Shown here: positions 54,782-63,341 of the stretch, piece after piece
How positions within the stretch are numbered: the first letter of the stretch is position 1
How the letters are laid out: every line of letters starts with the position of its first letter
The notes under the pieces: model-generated
Told to the model about the DNA's origin: nothing
The model's input: only the letters and a program-made list of their open reading frames with translations
Databases searched by the model: none
Assembly: GCF_043678055.1 (NCBI RefSeq)
Contig: NZ_JBHEQA010000001.1
Span: 744,001-808,000 of the forward strand
Length of the DNA stretch: 64,000 nucleotides
Reading direction: 5' to 3'
Source of the DNA: Spongiimicrobium salis
GTDB lineage: Bacteria > Bacteroidota > Bacteroidia > Flavobacteriales > Flavobacteriaceae
Made by a program: the position numbers and the translations under genes

Positions 54782-55774
54782 ATGAAACGAAGAAAGTTTA
54801 TTAAAAATTCTGCTGCCGGCACTGCTGGTTTTATGACCGCTCCTTTGGCCACCTCTTGTAAGGAGAGCACTACTGTTAGGACTGAGGCTGAAGAAAGTCC
54901 ATCCATTAAGCCAATTGTTATTTGCACATGGGATTTTCATAATGCTTCGGCAAAAGCCTGGGAAGTATTGGAAAAAGGAGGCACCGCCTTAGATGCTGTG
55001 GAACAGGGCGTGATGATTGAAGAAGCAGATGTCAATAATCAAACCGTTGGTGTGGGCGGTAGGCCCGATCGCGATGGCAATGTCACCCTAGATGCCTGTA
55101 TCATGGATAAAGATGGGAACTGTGGTGCCGTACTGTGCATGCAGAACATTGCACATCCTGTTGCCGTTGCCAGAAAAGTAATGGAAGACACCCCTCATGT
55201 AATGCTTGCCGGAAAGGGAGCCGAACAATTTGCTTATGAGAAAGGGTTCAAAAAAGAAAATTTGCTTACCGAAAAATCCAAACAAGAATGGATCGAGTGG
55301 AAAAAAACATCAAAATACCAACCCATCATCAATATTGAAAACCATGACACCATAGGCATGTTGGCCATTGATCAAAAAGGTGATATTTCCGGAGCCTGTA
55401 CTACAAGTGGAATGGCCTATAAAATAGGAGGCCGAGTTGGAGATTCCCCTATTATTGGGGCGGGACTTTTTATCGATAATGAAATTGGGGGTGCCACCGC
55501 TACTGGTGTTGGAGAAGAAGTTGTGCGAACTGTTGGCAGTTTCCTTATTGTAGAACTGATGCGGCAGGGAAAAACACCTCAAGAGGCCTGCGAGGAGGGC
55601 GTAAAGCGTATTATTGCCAAAAATAAGGACAATACCGATTTTCAAATTGGCTTTATCGCGGTAAACAAAAAAGGAGAAACTGGCGGTTACTGTATTCAGC
55701 CCGGATTCACCTATCGTACCTATTCTGAAAAAGGGCACATCAATAACCCTTCTGACAGCTATATTAGCGCTTAA
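54782..55774 (+). CDS. N4-(beta-N-acetylglucosaminyl)-L-asparaginase (glycosylasparaginase)
   Basis: 330 residues. This Ntn hydrolase cleaves the GlcNAc-asparagine bond left after N-glycan trimming. The autoprocessing site is the Asp-Thr in NHDTIGMLAIDQKG (about residues 182-195); the Thr becomes the N-terminal nucleophile of the beta subunit. GGRPDRDGNVTLDACIMDKD in the alpha subunit and the GRVGDSPIIGAGLFIDNE substrate loop are both conserved. The N-terminus has a twin-arginine-like signal and a lipobox-like end (KRRKFIKNSAAG to ATSCKE), so it is probably exported and lipid-anchored. It is divergent from cutC. Confidence 0.95.
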   Translation: MKRRKFIKNSAAGTAGFMTAPLATSCKESTTVRTEAEESPSIKPIVICTWDFHNASAKAWEVLEKGGTALDAVEQGVMIEEADVNNQTVGVGGRPDRDGNVTLDACIMDKDGNCGAVLCMQNIAHPVAVARKVMEDTPHVMLAGKGAEQFAYEKGFKKENLLTEKSKQEWIEWKKTSKYQPIINIENHDTIGMLAIDQKGDISGACTTSGMAYKIGGRVGDSPIIGAGLFIDNEIGGATATGVGEEVVRTVGSFLIVELMRQGKTPQEACEEGVKRIIAKNKDNTDFQIGFIAVNKKGETGGYCIQPGFTYRTYSEKGHINNPSDSYISA

Positions 55775-55801
55775 TTTTTTTTAAAAAGAAGATAATCTTT
55801 G

Positions 55802-55809
55802 TAGCTTTG
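55802..55809 (+). promoter_or_regulatory. Putative -7 element upstream of polA
   Basis: TAGCTTTG is a perfect TAnnTTTG match 22 bp upstream of the polA ATG. The position of the -33 box is occupied by a T/A-rich run without TTTG, so the call is tentative. Confidence 0.35.
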
Positions 55810-55831
55810 AAAGCTTACCAAAATTCCTAAA

Positions 55832-58663
55832 ATGGCAGAACAAAAAAGACTTTTTCTATTAGATGCATATGCGCTGATCTTCCGTGGATATTATGCGTTG
55901 ATCAAAAACCCTAGAATTAATTCCAAGGGTATGGATACCTCTGCCATCATGGGATTTACGAATTCCTTATTTGACGTTATAAAACGGGAAAAACCAGATT
56001 ATTTGGCGGTTTGCTTTGATAAAGGAGGAAGTCATGAGCGCACTGAATTATTTCCGGAATACAAAGCCAATAGGGATGAAACCCCAGATGCCATACGGAT
56101 TGCCGTTCCCTATATCCAAAATATCTTAAAAGCCATGCACATTCCCGTGGTGGTTCTGGAAGGTTGGGAGGCCGACGATATTATAGGAACTTTGGCCAAA
56201 CAAGCAGAAAAAGAGGATTACAAGGTATTCATGGTAACTCCGGATAAAGATTTCGGTCAATTGGTTTCGGAAAATATTTTCATGTATCGCCCTGCTCGAA
56301 TGGGCAATGGCATAGAAATTTGGGGCATTCCCGAAATTCAAAAACGCTTTGGTGTACAACGTCCGGAACAGGTTATTGACTATTTGGGAATGATGGGAGA
56401 TGCCAGTGATAACATTCCGGGACTTCCAGGTGTTGGTGATAAAACCGCAAAAAAATTCCTGGAACAGTTTGATAGTATGGAAGGCCTTTTGGCGAATACT
56501 GATCAACTTAAGGGAAAAATGAAGGAGAAAGTAGAACAAAATGCGGAATTGGGATTACTCTCCAAGAAATTGGCCACCATATGCACTACTTGCGATGTAC
56601 AATTCAATGCAGAGGATTATAAGATGTCTACACCAGATGGGGATCAGGTACAACAGATTTTTGACGAGTTGGAATTCAGACGTCTTAAAGATCAGTTCAC
56701 AAAACTATTTTTTACCCCTAATGAAGAAGGAGCTACAACCGAAGCAACACCTTCAAGTCCGGCAAAATCAAAAGAAGCGGGCGGAGGCCAATTCTCCTTG
56801 TTTGGAGAAGGCGGAGACACTTCTGCCAGCACTGGCACAGCTTCTGGACGAAAAACAAATAGCAACGTTCCCCACCTCTATCAGAGTATTGCCCCGGGAA
56901 TGGCCATGAAACTCTTTGTCCAAAATCTGATGAAGCAGTCCTCGGTATGTTTCGATACGGAAACAACAGGTTTAGACCCTTTAAGTGCCGAACTTGTGGG
57001 AATCGCTTTTAGCTGGGAGGCAACCAAGGGATTCTATGTTCCCATACCTGAAAACAGGGATGAAGCACAACAAATCGTGGAAATGTTGCGCCCATTTTTT
57101 GAAACGGAACATATTGAAAAAATAGGCCAAAACCTGAAATACGATATTAAAGTATTGCACAAGTATAACATTACGGTAAACGGTCCTTTTTTCGATACCA
57201 TGTTGGCGCACTACCTCATCAATCCTGATATGCGGCATAATATGGATGTTCTTTCAGAGACCTACTTGAACTATACCCCGATTTCTATCACCACTTTGAT
57301 TGGAAAGAAGGGGAAAAATCAGTTGTCCATGCGACAGGTGCCTTTGGAGCAACAAACCGAATATGCCGTTGAAGATGCCGATATCACCTTTCAATTGGCG
57401 GAACACTTTAGGCCAGAATTGGCTGAAGCAAAGACAGACGGTCTTTTTGCGGATATTGAAATTCCTTTACTTCGTGTACTTGGTGACATGGAGTTAGAGG
57501 GCATAAATCTCGATAAGGAATTCTTAGCATCCCTTTCCGAGGAGTTAACCAATGATATTGCTTCCCTGGAAGCTAAAATTTATGAAGCTGCCGGTGTTAC
57601 GTTCAATATAGGTTCTCCAAAACAACTTGGGGAAATTCTATTTGATAAATTAAAATTGGTGGATAAACCCAAGAAGACCAAAACGGGTCAATACTCTACG
57701 GCCGAAGATGTACTTTCGTATTTAGCCAAGGACCATCCCATTATTCAAAATGTATTGGATTACCGAGGTCTTTCCAAATTGAAAAGCACCTATGTAGATG
57801 CCTTGCCCGAGCAAATCCATCAAGAAACGGGAAGAGTGCATACAGATTATATGCAAACCGTAGCTGCTACGGGAAGACTGAGCAGCAACAACCCCAATTT
57901 ACAGAATATCCCTATTCGTACCGAAAGAGGAAGGCAGGTAAGGAAAGCATTTGTGCCACGCAATGAAGACTATATTTTGTTGGCTGCGGATTATTCCCAA
58001 ATAGAACTGCGTATTATTGCGGCCTTAAGTGAAGAGACTACCATGATCGAAGCTTTTAAGAACGGAGAGGATATCCATGCTTCTACGGCTGCAAGGGTAT
58101 TTAATGTGCCGCTGGAAGAGGTTACACGAGAACAACGAAGTAATGCGAAGACCGTAAACTTTGGAATTATCTATGGCGTATCTGCTTTTGGACTTAGCAA
58201 TCAAACCGACCTAAGTCGGTCCGAAGCAAAAGAATTGATAGACACCTATTATAAAACCTATCCCAAACTCCGAAATTACATGAGCGAGCAAGTAGATTTT
58301 GCTCGCGATAACGGTTATGTGCAAACCATTTTAGGACGTAGGCGATATTTAAAAAATATCAATGGCAGCAATGCGATTGTGCGCGGAGCAGCAGAACGAA
58401 ATGCGGTCAATGCCCCTATTCAGGGAAGTGCCGCGGACATTATTAAAATTGCCATGATCAATATTCATGGCAAATTAAATAAGGGAAACTATAAGACTAA
58501 GATGCTTTTACAGGTACACGATGAATTGGTTTTTGATGTGTACAAGCCCGAATTGGAAGAAATTAAAGCTTTGATCAAATCCGAAATGGAAAATGCACAT
58601 GTCCTGGCCGTTCCCTTGGACGTGGAATTGGGAACCGGAAACAATTGGCTAGAAGCACATTAG
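55832..58663 (+). CDS. polA: DNA polymerase I
   Basis: 943 residues with all three domains. The 5'-3' exonuclease (about 1-300) opens RLFLLDAYALIFRGYYALIK and has DASDNIPGLPGVGDKTAKKF. The 3'-5' exonuclease region (about 350-540) retains the acidic pair in VCFDTETTGLDP, so proofreading is probably active. The polymerase domain (about 560-943) carries motif A DYSQIELRIIAALS, motif B RSNAKTVNFGIIYG and motif C VHDELVFDV. A Ser/Gly/Thr-rich linker lies at about 295-345. It fills repair gaps and removes Okazaki primers. It starts 57 bp after the glycosylasparaginase gene. Confidence 0.98.
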   Translation: MAEQKRLFLLDAYALIFRGYYALIKNPRINSKGMDTSAIMGFTNSLFDVIKREKPDYLAVCFDKGGSHERTELFPEYKANRDETPDAIRIAVPYIQNILKAMHIPVVVLEGWEADDIIGTLAKQAEKEDYKVFMVTPDKDFGQLVSENIFMYRPARMGNGIEIWGIPEIQKRFGVQRPEQVIDYLGMMGDASDNIPGLPGVGDKTAKKFLEQFDSMEGLLANTDQLKGKMKEKVEQNAELGLLSKKLATICTTCDVQFNAEDYKMSTPDGDQVQQIFDELEFRRLKDQFTKLFFTPNEEGATTEATPSSPAKSKEAGGGQFSLFGEGGDTSASTGTASGRKTNSNVPHLYQSIAPGMAMKLFVQNLMKQSSVCFDTETTGLDPLSAELVGIAFSWEATKGFYVPIPENRDEAQQIVEMLRPFFETEHIEKIGQNLKYDIKVLHKYNITVNGPFFDTMLAHYLINPDMRHNMDVLSETYLNYTPISITTLIGKKGKNQLSMRQVPLEQQTEYAVEDADITFQLAEHFRPELAEAKTDGLFADIEIPLLRVLGDMELEGINLDKEFLASLSEELTNDIASLEAKIYEAAGVTFNIGSPKQLGEILFDKLKLVDKPKKTKTGQYSTAEDVLSYLAKDHPIIQNVLDYRGLSKLKSTYVDALPEQIHQETGRVHTDYMQTVAATGRLSSNNPNLQNIPIRTERGRQVRKAFVPRNEDYILLAADYSQIELRIIAALSEETTMIEAFKNGEDIHASTAARVFNVPLEEVTREQRSNAKTVNFGIIYGVSAFGLSNQTDLSRSEAKELIDTYYKTYPKLRNYMSEQVDFARDNGYVQTILGRRRYLKNINGSNAIVRGAAERNAVNAPIQGSAADIIKIAMINIHGKLNKGNYKTKMLLQVHDELVFDVYKPELEEIKALIKSEMENAHVLAVPLDVELGTGNNWLEAH

Positions 58664-58833
58664 GAAAAATACTTTTATGTTATCTGCTTTTTTCAGAAAA
58701 CATCTTAAGTTTTTCTTATAGTGGTATTCGTAAATGAGATAATATAATTCTCAATACTGTTAAGTTTTAGCCTTATATTACGACTGCTTAAGCGTTGTCC
58801 TGTTCGGAATTGTATGGATTAAAACTATATTTA

Positions 58834-59727
58834 ATGGATCTTATCAAGACCTTTCTTTATTTTGCCATTTTTAAACATCCCCTCACAAAAGAAGAAGCAA
58901 AAAACTTCTGTCAGTACAAAACGGATAATATCGATGCAGATTTAGCGCTGTTGGTAGAAAAAGAATTCTTGTACAAATTTGGAGAGTATTACCTTCCTTA
59001 CAATCACGACTCCTGGATCAAACGAAGGATAAAGGGAAATCAGCTTGCTGAAAAAAAAATGGACAAGGCAAATAGAATGTCCCGAATTTTAAGTCAGTTT
59101 CCTTTTGTTCGATCGGTCATGATATCGGGGTCTTTGGCCAAAGGGTATATGGACAAAACATCGGATATCGATTTTTTTGTCATTATGAAATCTGGCAATA
59201 TTGCCATATCCAAGGCAATGATTGGTTTGTTTAGACGGTTTTTTGCTTCAAAAAGTCTTTGTGTCAATTATATGATCAGTGAAGATAATTTGCACATCAA
59301 AAAGCAAAATATCTATACCGCCGTTGAAATGGCCACTTTAATCCCTACCATAGATTCCGGCCTTTTTGAACCTTTCATGGAGGAGAACATGGAATGGGTC
59401 CGTACTTTTTTACCCAATGCCGTCATTGAACAGAATAGCATTTCACCCATGAAATCGGGTAAACTAAAACAGTTTTCTGAGTTTATCTTATCTACCAAAC
59501 TGGCCGATACCATTGATGATAAGTTGCGAAAAATCTACCTTAAAAGATCCGGGCTTCAATTGGGCGCGAATAAAATTAAAAAGAACGAAGAACAAGTAAT
59601 CAATAAAGGAATTCTTAAATTGCACAACAAATCGTACCAATCCAGAATCATGGATATGTACGAGCAATATGAGCAAAATTTTGACTCTGGAGAAGAGTTG
59701 GTTTTTAATCGTCATTTCTATGATTGA
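58834..59727 (+). CDS. Winged-helix plus nucleotidyltransferase-domain protein
   Basis: 297 residues from MDLIKTFLYFAIF; an upstream ATG at 58795 adds 13 residues of unlikely sequence. Residues about 1-75 look like a winged helix (KHPLTKEEAKNFCQYK, LLVEKEFLYKFGEYYLP). A polymerase-beta-type nucleotidyltransferase motif follows: G99-S100 and the metal-binding D111 and D113 in GSLAKGYMDKTSDIDFFVI. The C-terminal part is helical and unassigned. It could transfer a nucleotide to a small molecule or protein; the target is unknown. It opens a tightly overlapping operon: its stop shares 8 bp with the next start. Confidence 0.8.
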   Translation: MDLIKTFLYFAIFKHPLTKEEAKNFCQYKTDNIDADLALLVEKEFLYKFGEYYLPYNHDSWIKRRIKGNQLAEKKMDKANRMSRILSQFPFVRSVMISGSLAKGYMDKTSDIDFFVIMKSGNIAISKAMIGLFRRFFASKSLCVNYMISEDNLHIKKQNIYTAVEMATLIPTIDSGLFEPFMEENMEWVRTFLPNAVIEQNSISPMKSGKLKQFSEFILSTKLADTIDDKLRKIYLKRSGLQLGANKIKKNEEQVINKGILKLHNKSYQSRIMDMYEQYEQNFDSGEELVFNRHFYD

Positions 59728-61183
59728 TATTCTTTTTTCACATTCCTACTATTACCCCCTGGATAGCAAACAATGGAAAAACAAGACTCCCTACCCTCCA
59801 TTGGGTACGCTCTACGCGGCTTCCCTCATGCAAAAAGAAGGATATCGTGTAGATTTGTTTGACACCAATTTATTGGATAATCCAATGACGATACGGCCTA
59901 AGTTGGAAGAGCAAAAGCCTAAATACCTGGTCTTATACGATGATGGGTTCAACTATCTTACCAAAATGTGTCTCACTACGATGCGCGAAGCGGCTTTTAA
60001 AATGCTCGCAATTGGAAAAGAACATCAGTGTATTACCATTGTATGTAGCTCAGATGCCACCGATCATTATGAAAAATACATAAAGGAAGGTGCAGATTAC
60101 GTGATTCAAGGAGAAGGGGAAATGACCTTGAAGCAACTGATCACAACACTGGAAGCCGAAGAAAGTGTGGCAGAAATTAAAGGACTTGTATTCCAAAAGG
60201 AGGATAAGACAATCGCCAATCCCAAACAACCGGTAATGCATCATTTGGATGAATTGCCTTTGCCCGCATGGGAATTGGTAGATATTGCCTCCTATAAACA
60301 AGTATGGAAACAGAGCAATAAAGAGTTCACACTTAATATTGCCACTACCAGGGGTTGTCCCTATAAATGCAACTGGTGTGCGAAACCTATTTATGGGAAT
60401 CGTTACAATTCCCATTCTCCATCTTATATCGTACAACATATAAAGCTACTACAAGAACGCTTTGGCGTAAAACGCTTTTGGATGTGCGATGATATTTTTG
60501 GATTAAAACCCAACTGGGTTCAGGAATTCAGGGATGAATTAAAAAAAGAAAAAATCAACATCAAATACTACATACAGAGTAGAGCAGATTTATTATTAAA
60601 AGAAGATAACATAGATGCTTTAGCTGCTTCAGGACTGCAAGAAGTCTGGATTGGCGCCGAAAGTGGTTCCCAGAAAATTTTGGATGCCATGGACAAAGGC
60701 ACTAAAATTGAGCAAATCTATGAGGCGACACGATTGCTGAAGAAAAAAAACATTCGAATCGCTTTCTTTATCCAGTTCGGCTATTTGGGAGAAACCAAAG
60801 AAGATATTGCCAAGACCATCACCATGATCAAAGAACTATTGCCCGATAATATTGGCATATCTGTATCCTATCCTTTACCTGGAACCAAATTTTACGACAA
60901 GGTAAAGAATGACCTTAAATTAAAGACCAATTGGACAGATTCCGACGATCTTGCCATGATGTTCCAAGGCACTTTTAACTCAAAATATTATAGAAAACTC
61001 CATCGATATGTCCATAAGGAATATCGCAAAAGCATGGGGATTCAGAATATGAAGACTATTGTAAAGAATCCTCTCAAGGCCAGTTATCAAAAAGTAAGAT
61101 CTGCAGCACTCTACTTTTATTATGCCTTGAGCGCATCTATCTATTTATCGCAACTTAAACGAATGCAACCGACCAATGGTTAA
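59720..61183 (+). CDS. Cobalamin-binding-type radical SAM protein (first of two)
   Basis: 487 residues from MIDILFSHSYYYPLD, whose ATG overlaps the preceding stop by 8 bp; a longer reading to 59669 is unlikely. Residues about 1-165 form a Rossmann-like B12-binding domain (YPPLGTLYAASLMQKEGYRV, DYVIQGEGEMTLKQLI). The radical SAM core follows with C213, C217 and C220 in RGCPYKCNWC, then WIGAESGSQKILDAMDKGT. This is the class B layout, whose members methylate or rearrange unactivated carbons; the substrate is unknown. It is paralogous to the protein at 61961-63340. Confidence 0.88.
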   Translation: MIDILFSHSYYYPLDSKQWKNKTPYPPLGTLYAASLMQKEGYRVDLFDTNLLDNPMTIRPKLEEQKPKYLVLYDDGFNYLTKMCLTTMREAAFKMLAIGKEHQCITIVCSSDATDHYEKYIKEGADYVIQGEGEMTLKQLITTLEAEESVAEIKGLVFQKEDKTIANPKQPVMHHLDELPLPAWELVDIASYKQVWKQSNKEFTLNIATTRGCPYKCNWCAKPIYGNRYNSHSPSYIVQHIKLLQERFGVKRFWMCDDIFGLKPNWVQEFRDELKKEKINIKYYIQSRADLLLKEDNIDALAASGLQEVWIGAESGSQKILDAMDKGTKIEQIYEATRLLKKKNIRIAFFIQFGYLGETKEDIAKTITMIKELLPDNIGISVSYPLPGTKFYDKVKNDLKLKTNWTDSDDLAMMFQGTFNSKYYRKLHRYVHKEYRKSMGIQNMKTIVKNPLKASYQKVRSAALYFYYALSASIYLSQLKRMQPTNG

Positions 61184-61964
61184 CGGCTTTGATCTTGCTG
61201 CTTCTGACTATGATGTTTCTTTTACGCACACACATGTGGGTAGGTTACAGCGAAGCAGAGTATATCATTTCTTAAATAAATACGTTTTCCAAAACCCCAA
61301 AAACGAGGTTCTGGAGGTAAATTGTGGCACTGGTGAAGATGCCCTATGGTTGTCTCAAAAAAGTGCTCGGGTTACTGCCACAGACCTTTCCATGGCCATG
61401 CTGACCAAAGCAGAGTCCAAAGCCCAGGGAAAGGACAACATCACCTACAAAACTTTAGACCTCAATCATTTTGGGGAAACGACTTTCGAAAGTGGTTTCG
61501 ACTTTATTTTTTCGAATTTTGGAGGCCTCAATTGCATCGCTCCAAAGCAAATGGAAAAATTCATTCAAGATGCAGGCTCCAAACTCAATGAAAGAGGACA
61601 AATGGCCCTAGTCATTATGCCCAAGAAAACGTTTATGGAACGCCTATATTTTTTAATCAAAGGCAATAGAAGAAAAGCTTTTAGAAGAAATACCACTACT
61701 CCGGTAATGGCCAATGTAGAGGGCAAAGAGGTAGCAACCTGGTATTACGACCCTTCCGATATTAAGGCTTATGCAAAAAACACTTTTAAAGTCTTGACCT
61801 TTAAACCTATTGGTTTTTTGGTTCCCCCATCGTATTTAGAAGGTTTTTTTAGCACCAAAAAGAAACTCCTCTCCCTTTTGGGATGGATTGATCGTCGTTT
61901 GGATTTTTTTAATCCGCTCAGTGCCTATGCAGATCATTTTATCATTATATTAGAAAAACGATGA
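61176..61964 (+). CDS. Class I SAM-dependent methyltransferase
   Basis: 262 residues. Motif I is EVLEVNCGTGEDALWL at about residues 45-60, followed by the acidic motif II in ARVTATDLSMAMLTKAESKA and motif IV FDFIFSNFGGLNCI. The C-terminal half is longer than a minimal methyltransferase and may form the substrate cap. It lies between two B12-type radical SAM genes, overlapping the first by 8 bp and the second by 4 bp (ATGA), so it almost certainly works in their pathway. The target could be a lipid or small molecule; there is no sequence clue to decide. Confidence 0.88.
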   Translation: MVNGFDLAASDYDVSFTHTHVGRLQRSRVYHFLNKYVFQNPKNEVLEVNCGTGEDALWLSQKSARVTATDLSMAMLTKAESKAQGKDNITYKTLDLNHFGETTFESGFDFIFSNFGGLNCIAPKQMEKFIQDAGSKLNERGQMALVIMPKKTFMERLYFLIKGNRRKAFRRNTTTPVMANVEGKEVATWYYDPSDIKAYAKNTFKVLTFKPIGFLVPPSYLEGFFSTKKKLLSLLGWIDRRLDFFNPLSAYADHFIIILEKR

Positions 61965-63340
61965 GCATTGTATTGACACATGCATATTATCTCGCTGAGG
62001 ATGAAAAGGAGCAAAAAATCATGAAACCTTATCCTCCCCTGGGCTTGCTTTATATTTCCGGATATTTGAACGAGCGCAACGTGGAGAACCATGTCTTTGA
62101 TACTACCTTTTACAAAAAAGCCGAACAATTGGCTTTTATCGCAGAAAAACAACCCGACCTCGTAGCAATTTACACCAACTTAATGACCAAAGTTGAGGTG
62201 ATTAAACTTATAAAAGAATTCAAGGATAACGCCCGCTATGGCCATCCCAAAATTGTACTTGGGGGTCCGGATCTCACCTATAACCTGGAAAATTATTTAA
62301 ACGCGGGAGCCCACTATTTGGTGATTGGGGAAGGCGAGCAAACCTTGCATGAATTACACACTGCAATAACAGAAAAAACCGATGTTTCTGCGGTTAACGG
62401 TCTGGCATATCTTGTAGATGGTCTGCTTACAAAAACAGCTCCACGTACCAAGATGAAGGATTTGTCGCAATTGCCTCTTCCCAACAGGGATGCCATACCT
62501 ATGGAGAAATATTTGGATACCTGGAAAACACATCATGGACAGAGCTCCATGACCATAAGTACACAAAGAGGTTGTCCCTACACCTGTAAATGGTGCAGTA
62601 CGGCTGTCTACGGACAGAGCTACCGCAGAAGACCAGCGCACTTAGTGGTTGAAGAATTGACCATGTTGAAGCACAAATATAATCCAGATGCCATTTGGTT
62701 TGTGGATGATGTATTTACCGTAAGCCATAAGTGGATCAAGAGTTTTCACGAAGAAGTTCTTAAAAATGACATCATTGTTCCTTTTGAATGCATTACCAGA
62801 GCCGAACGGCTTAACGATGAAATTTTACAATTATTAAAAGAAGCGGGTTGCTATCGCATTTGGATCGGAGCGGAAAGTGGTTCCCAAAAAATCATTGATG
62901 CGATGGATCGTCGTGTTGATGTAGATGTTGTAAAATCGGCCATCCAAAAAACCAACGCTCTCGGTATAGAAACCGGCACTTTTATTATGGTAGGTTATCC
63001 TGGTGAGGACGAACAGGATATCAGTGAAACAATAACCTATTTGAAAGCGGCCAATCCAACACATTTTACCATAACTGTTGCCTATCCCATAAAAGGAACA
63101 TCGCTTTACAATGAGATCGAAGATAAAATAACGGTTCAACCAAATTGGGAAACGTCTACGGATAGGGAGATCGACTTTACAAGAACCTACCCCAGAAAGT
63201 TTTATAACCATGCGGTTAGAAAAATTGTGAATGAAGTAAATTATAGTAGAGAAAAACAACGTGATAAGAATCTCAAAAAAATGATTCGTTATAAATTAAA
63301 ATCAACTATTGCCGGTGCCTTTATGAAAATCACTAAATAA
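61961..63340 (+). CDS. Cobalamin-binding-type radical SAM protein (second of two)
   Basis: 459 residues. The N-terminal B12-binding domain (about 1-160) includes MKPYPPLGLLYISGYLNERN and HYLVIGEGEQTLHELH. The radical SAM cluster is C205, C209 and C212 in RGCPYTCKWC, and the later block WIGAESGSQKIIDAMDRRVD is nearly the same as in its upstream paralogue. The differences in length and C-terminus suggest different substrates or successive steps. Its ATG overlaps the methyltransferase stop by 4 bp. The next gene, a probable lipoprotein, starts one base after its stop codon. Confidence 0.88.
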   Translation: MSIVLTHAYYLAEDEKEQKIMKPYPPLGLLYISGYLNERNVENHVFDTTFYKKAEQLAFIAEKQPDLVAIYTNLMTKVEVIKLIKEFKDNARYGHPKIVLGGPDLTYNLENYLNAGAHYLVIGEGEQTLHELHTAITEKTDVSAVNGLAYLVDGLLTKTAPRTKMKDLSQLPLPNRDAIPMEKYLDTWKTHHGQSSMTISTQRGCPYTCKWCSTAVYGQSYRRRPAHLVVEELTMLKHKYNPDAIWFVDDVFTVSHKWIKSFHEEVLKNDIIVPFECITRAERLNDEILQLLKEAGCYRIWIGAESGSQKIIDAMDRRVDVDVVKSAIQKTNALGIETGTFIMVGYPGEDEQDISETITYLKAANPTHFTITVAYPIKGTSLYNEIEDKITVQPNWETSTDREIDFTRTYPRKFYNHAVRKIVNEVNYSREKQRDKNLKKMIRYKLKSTIAGAFMKITK

Positions 63341-63341
63341 T

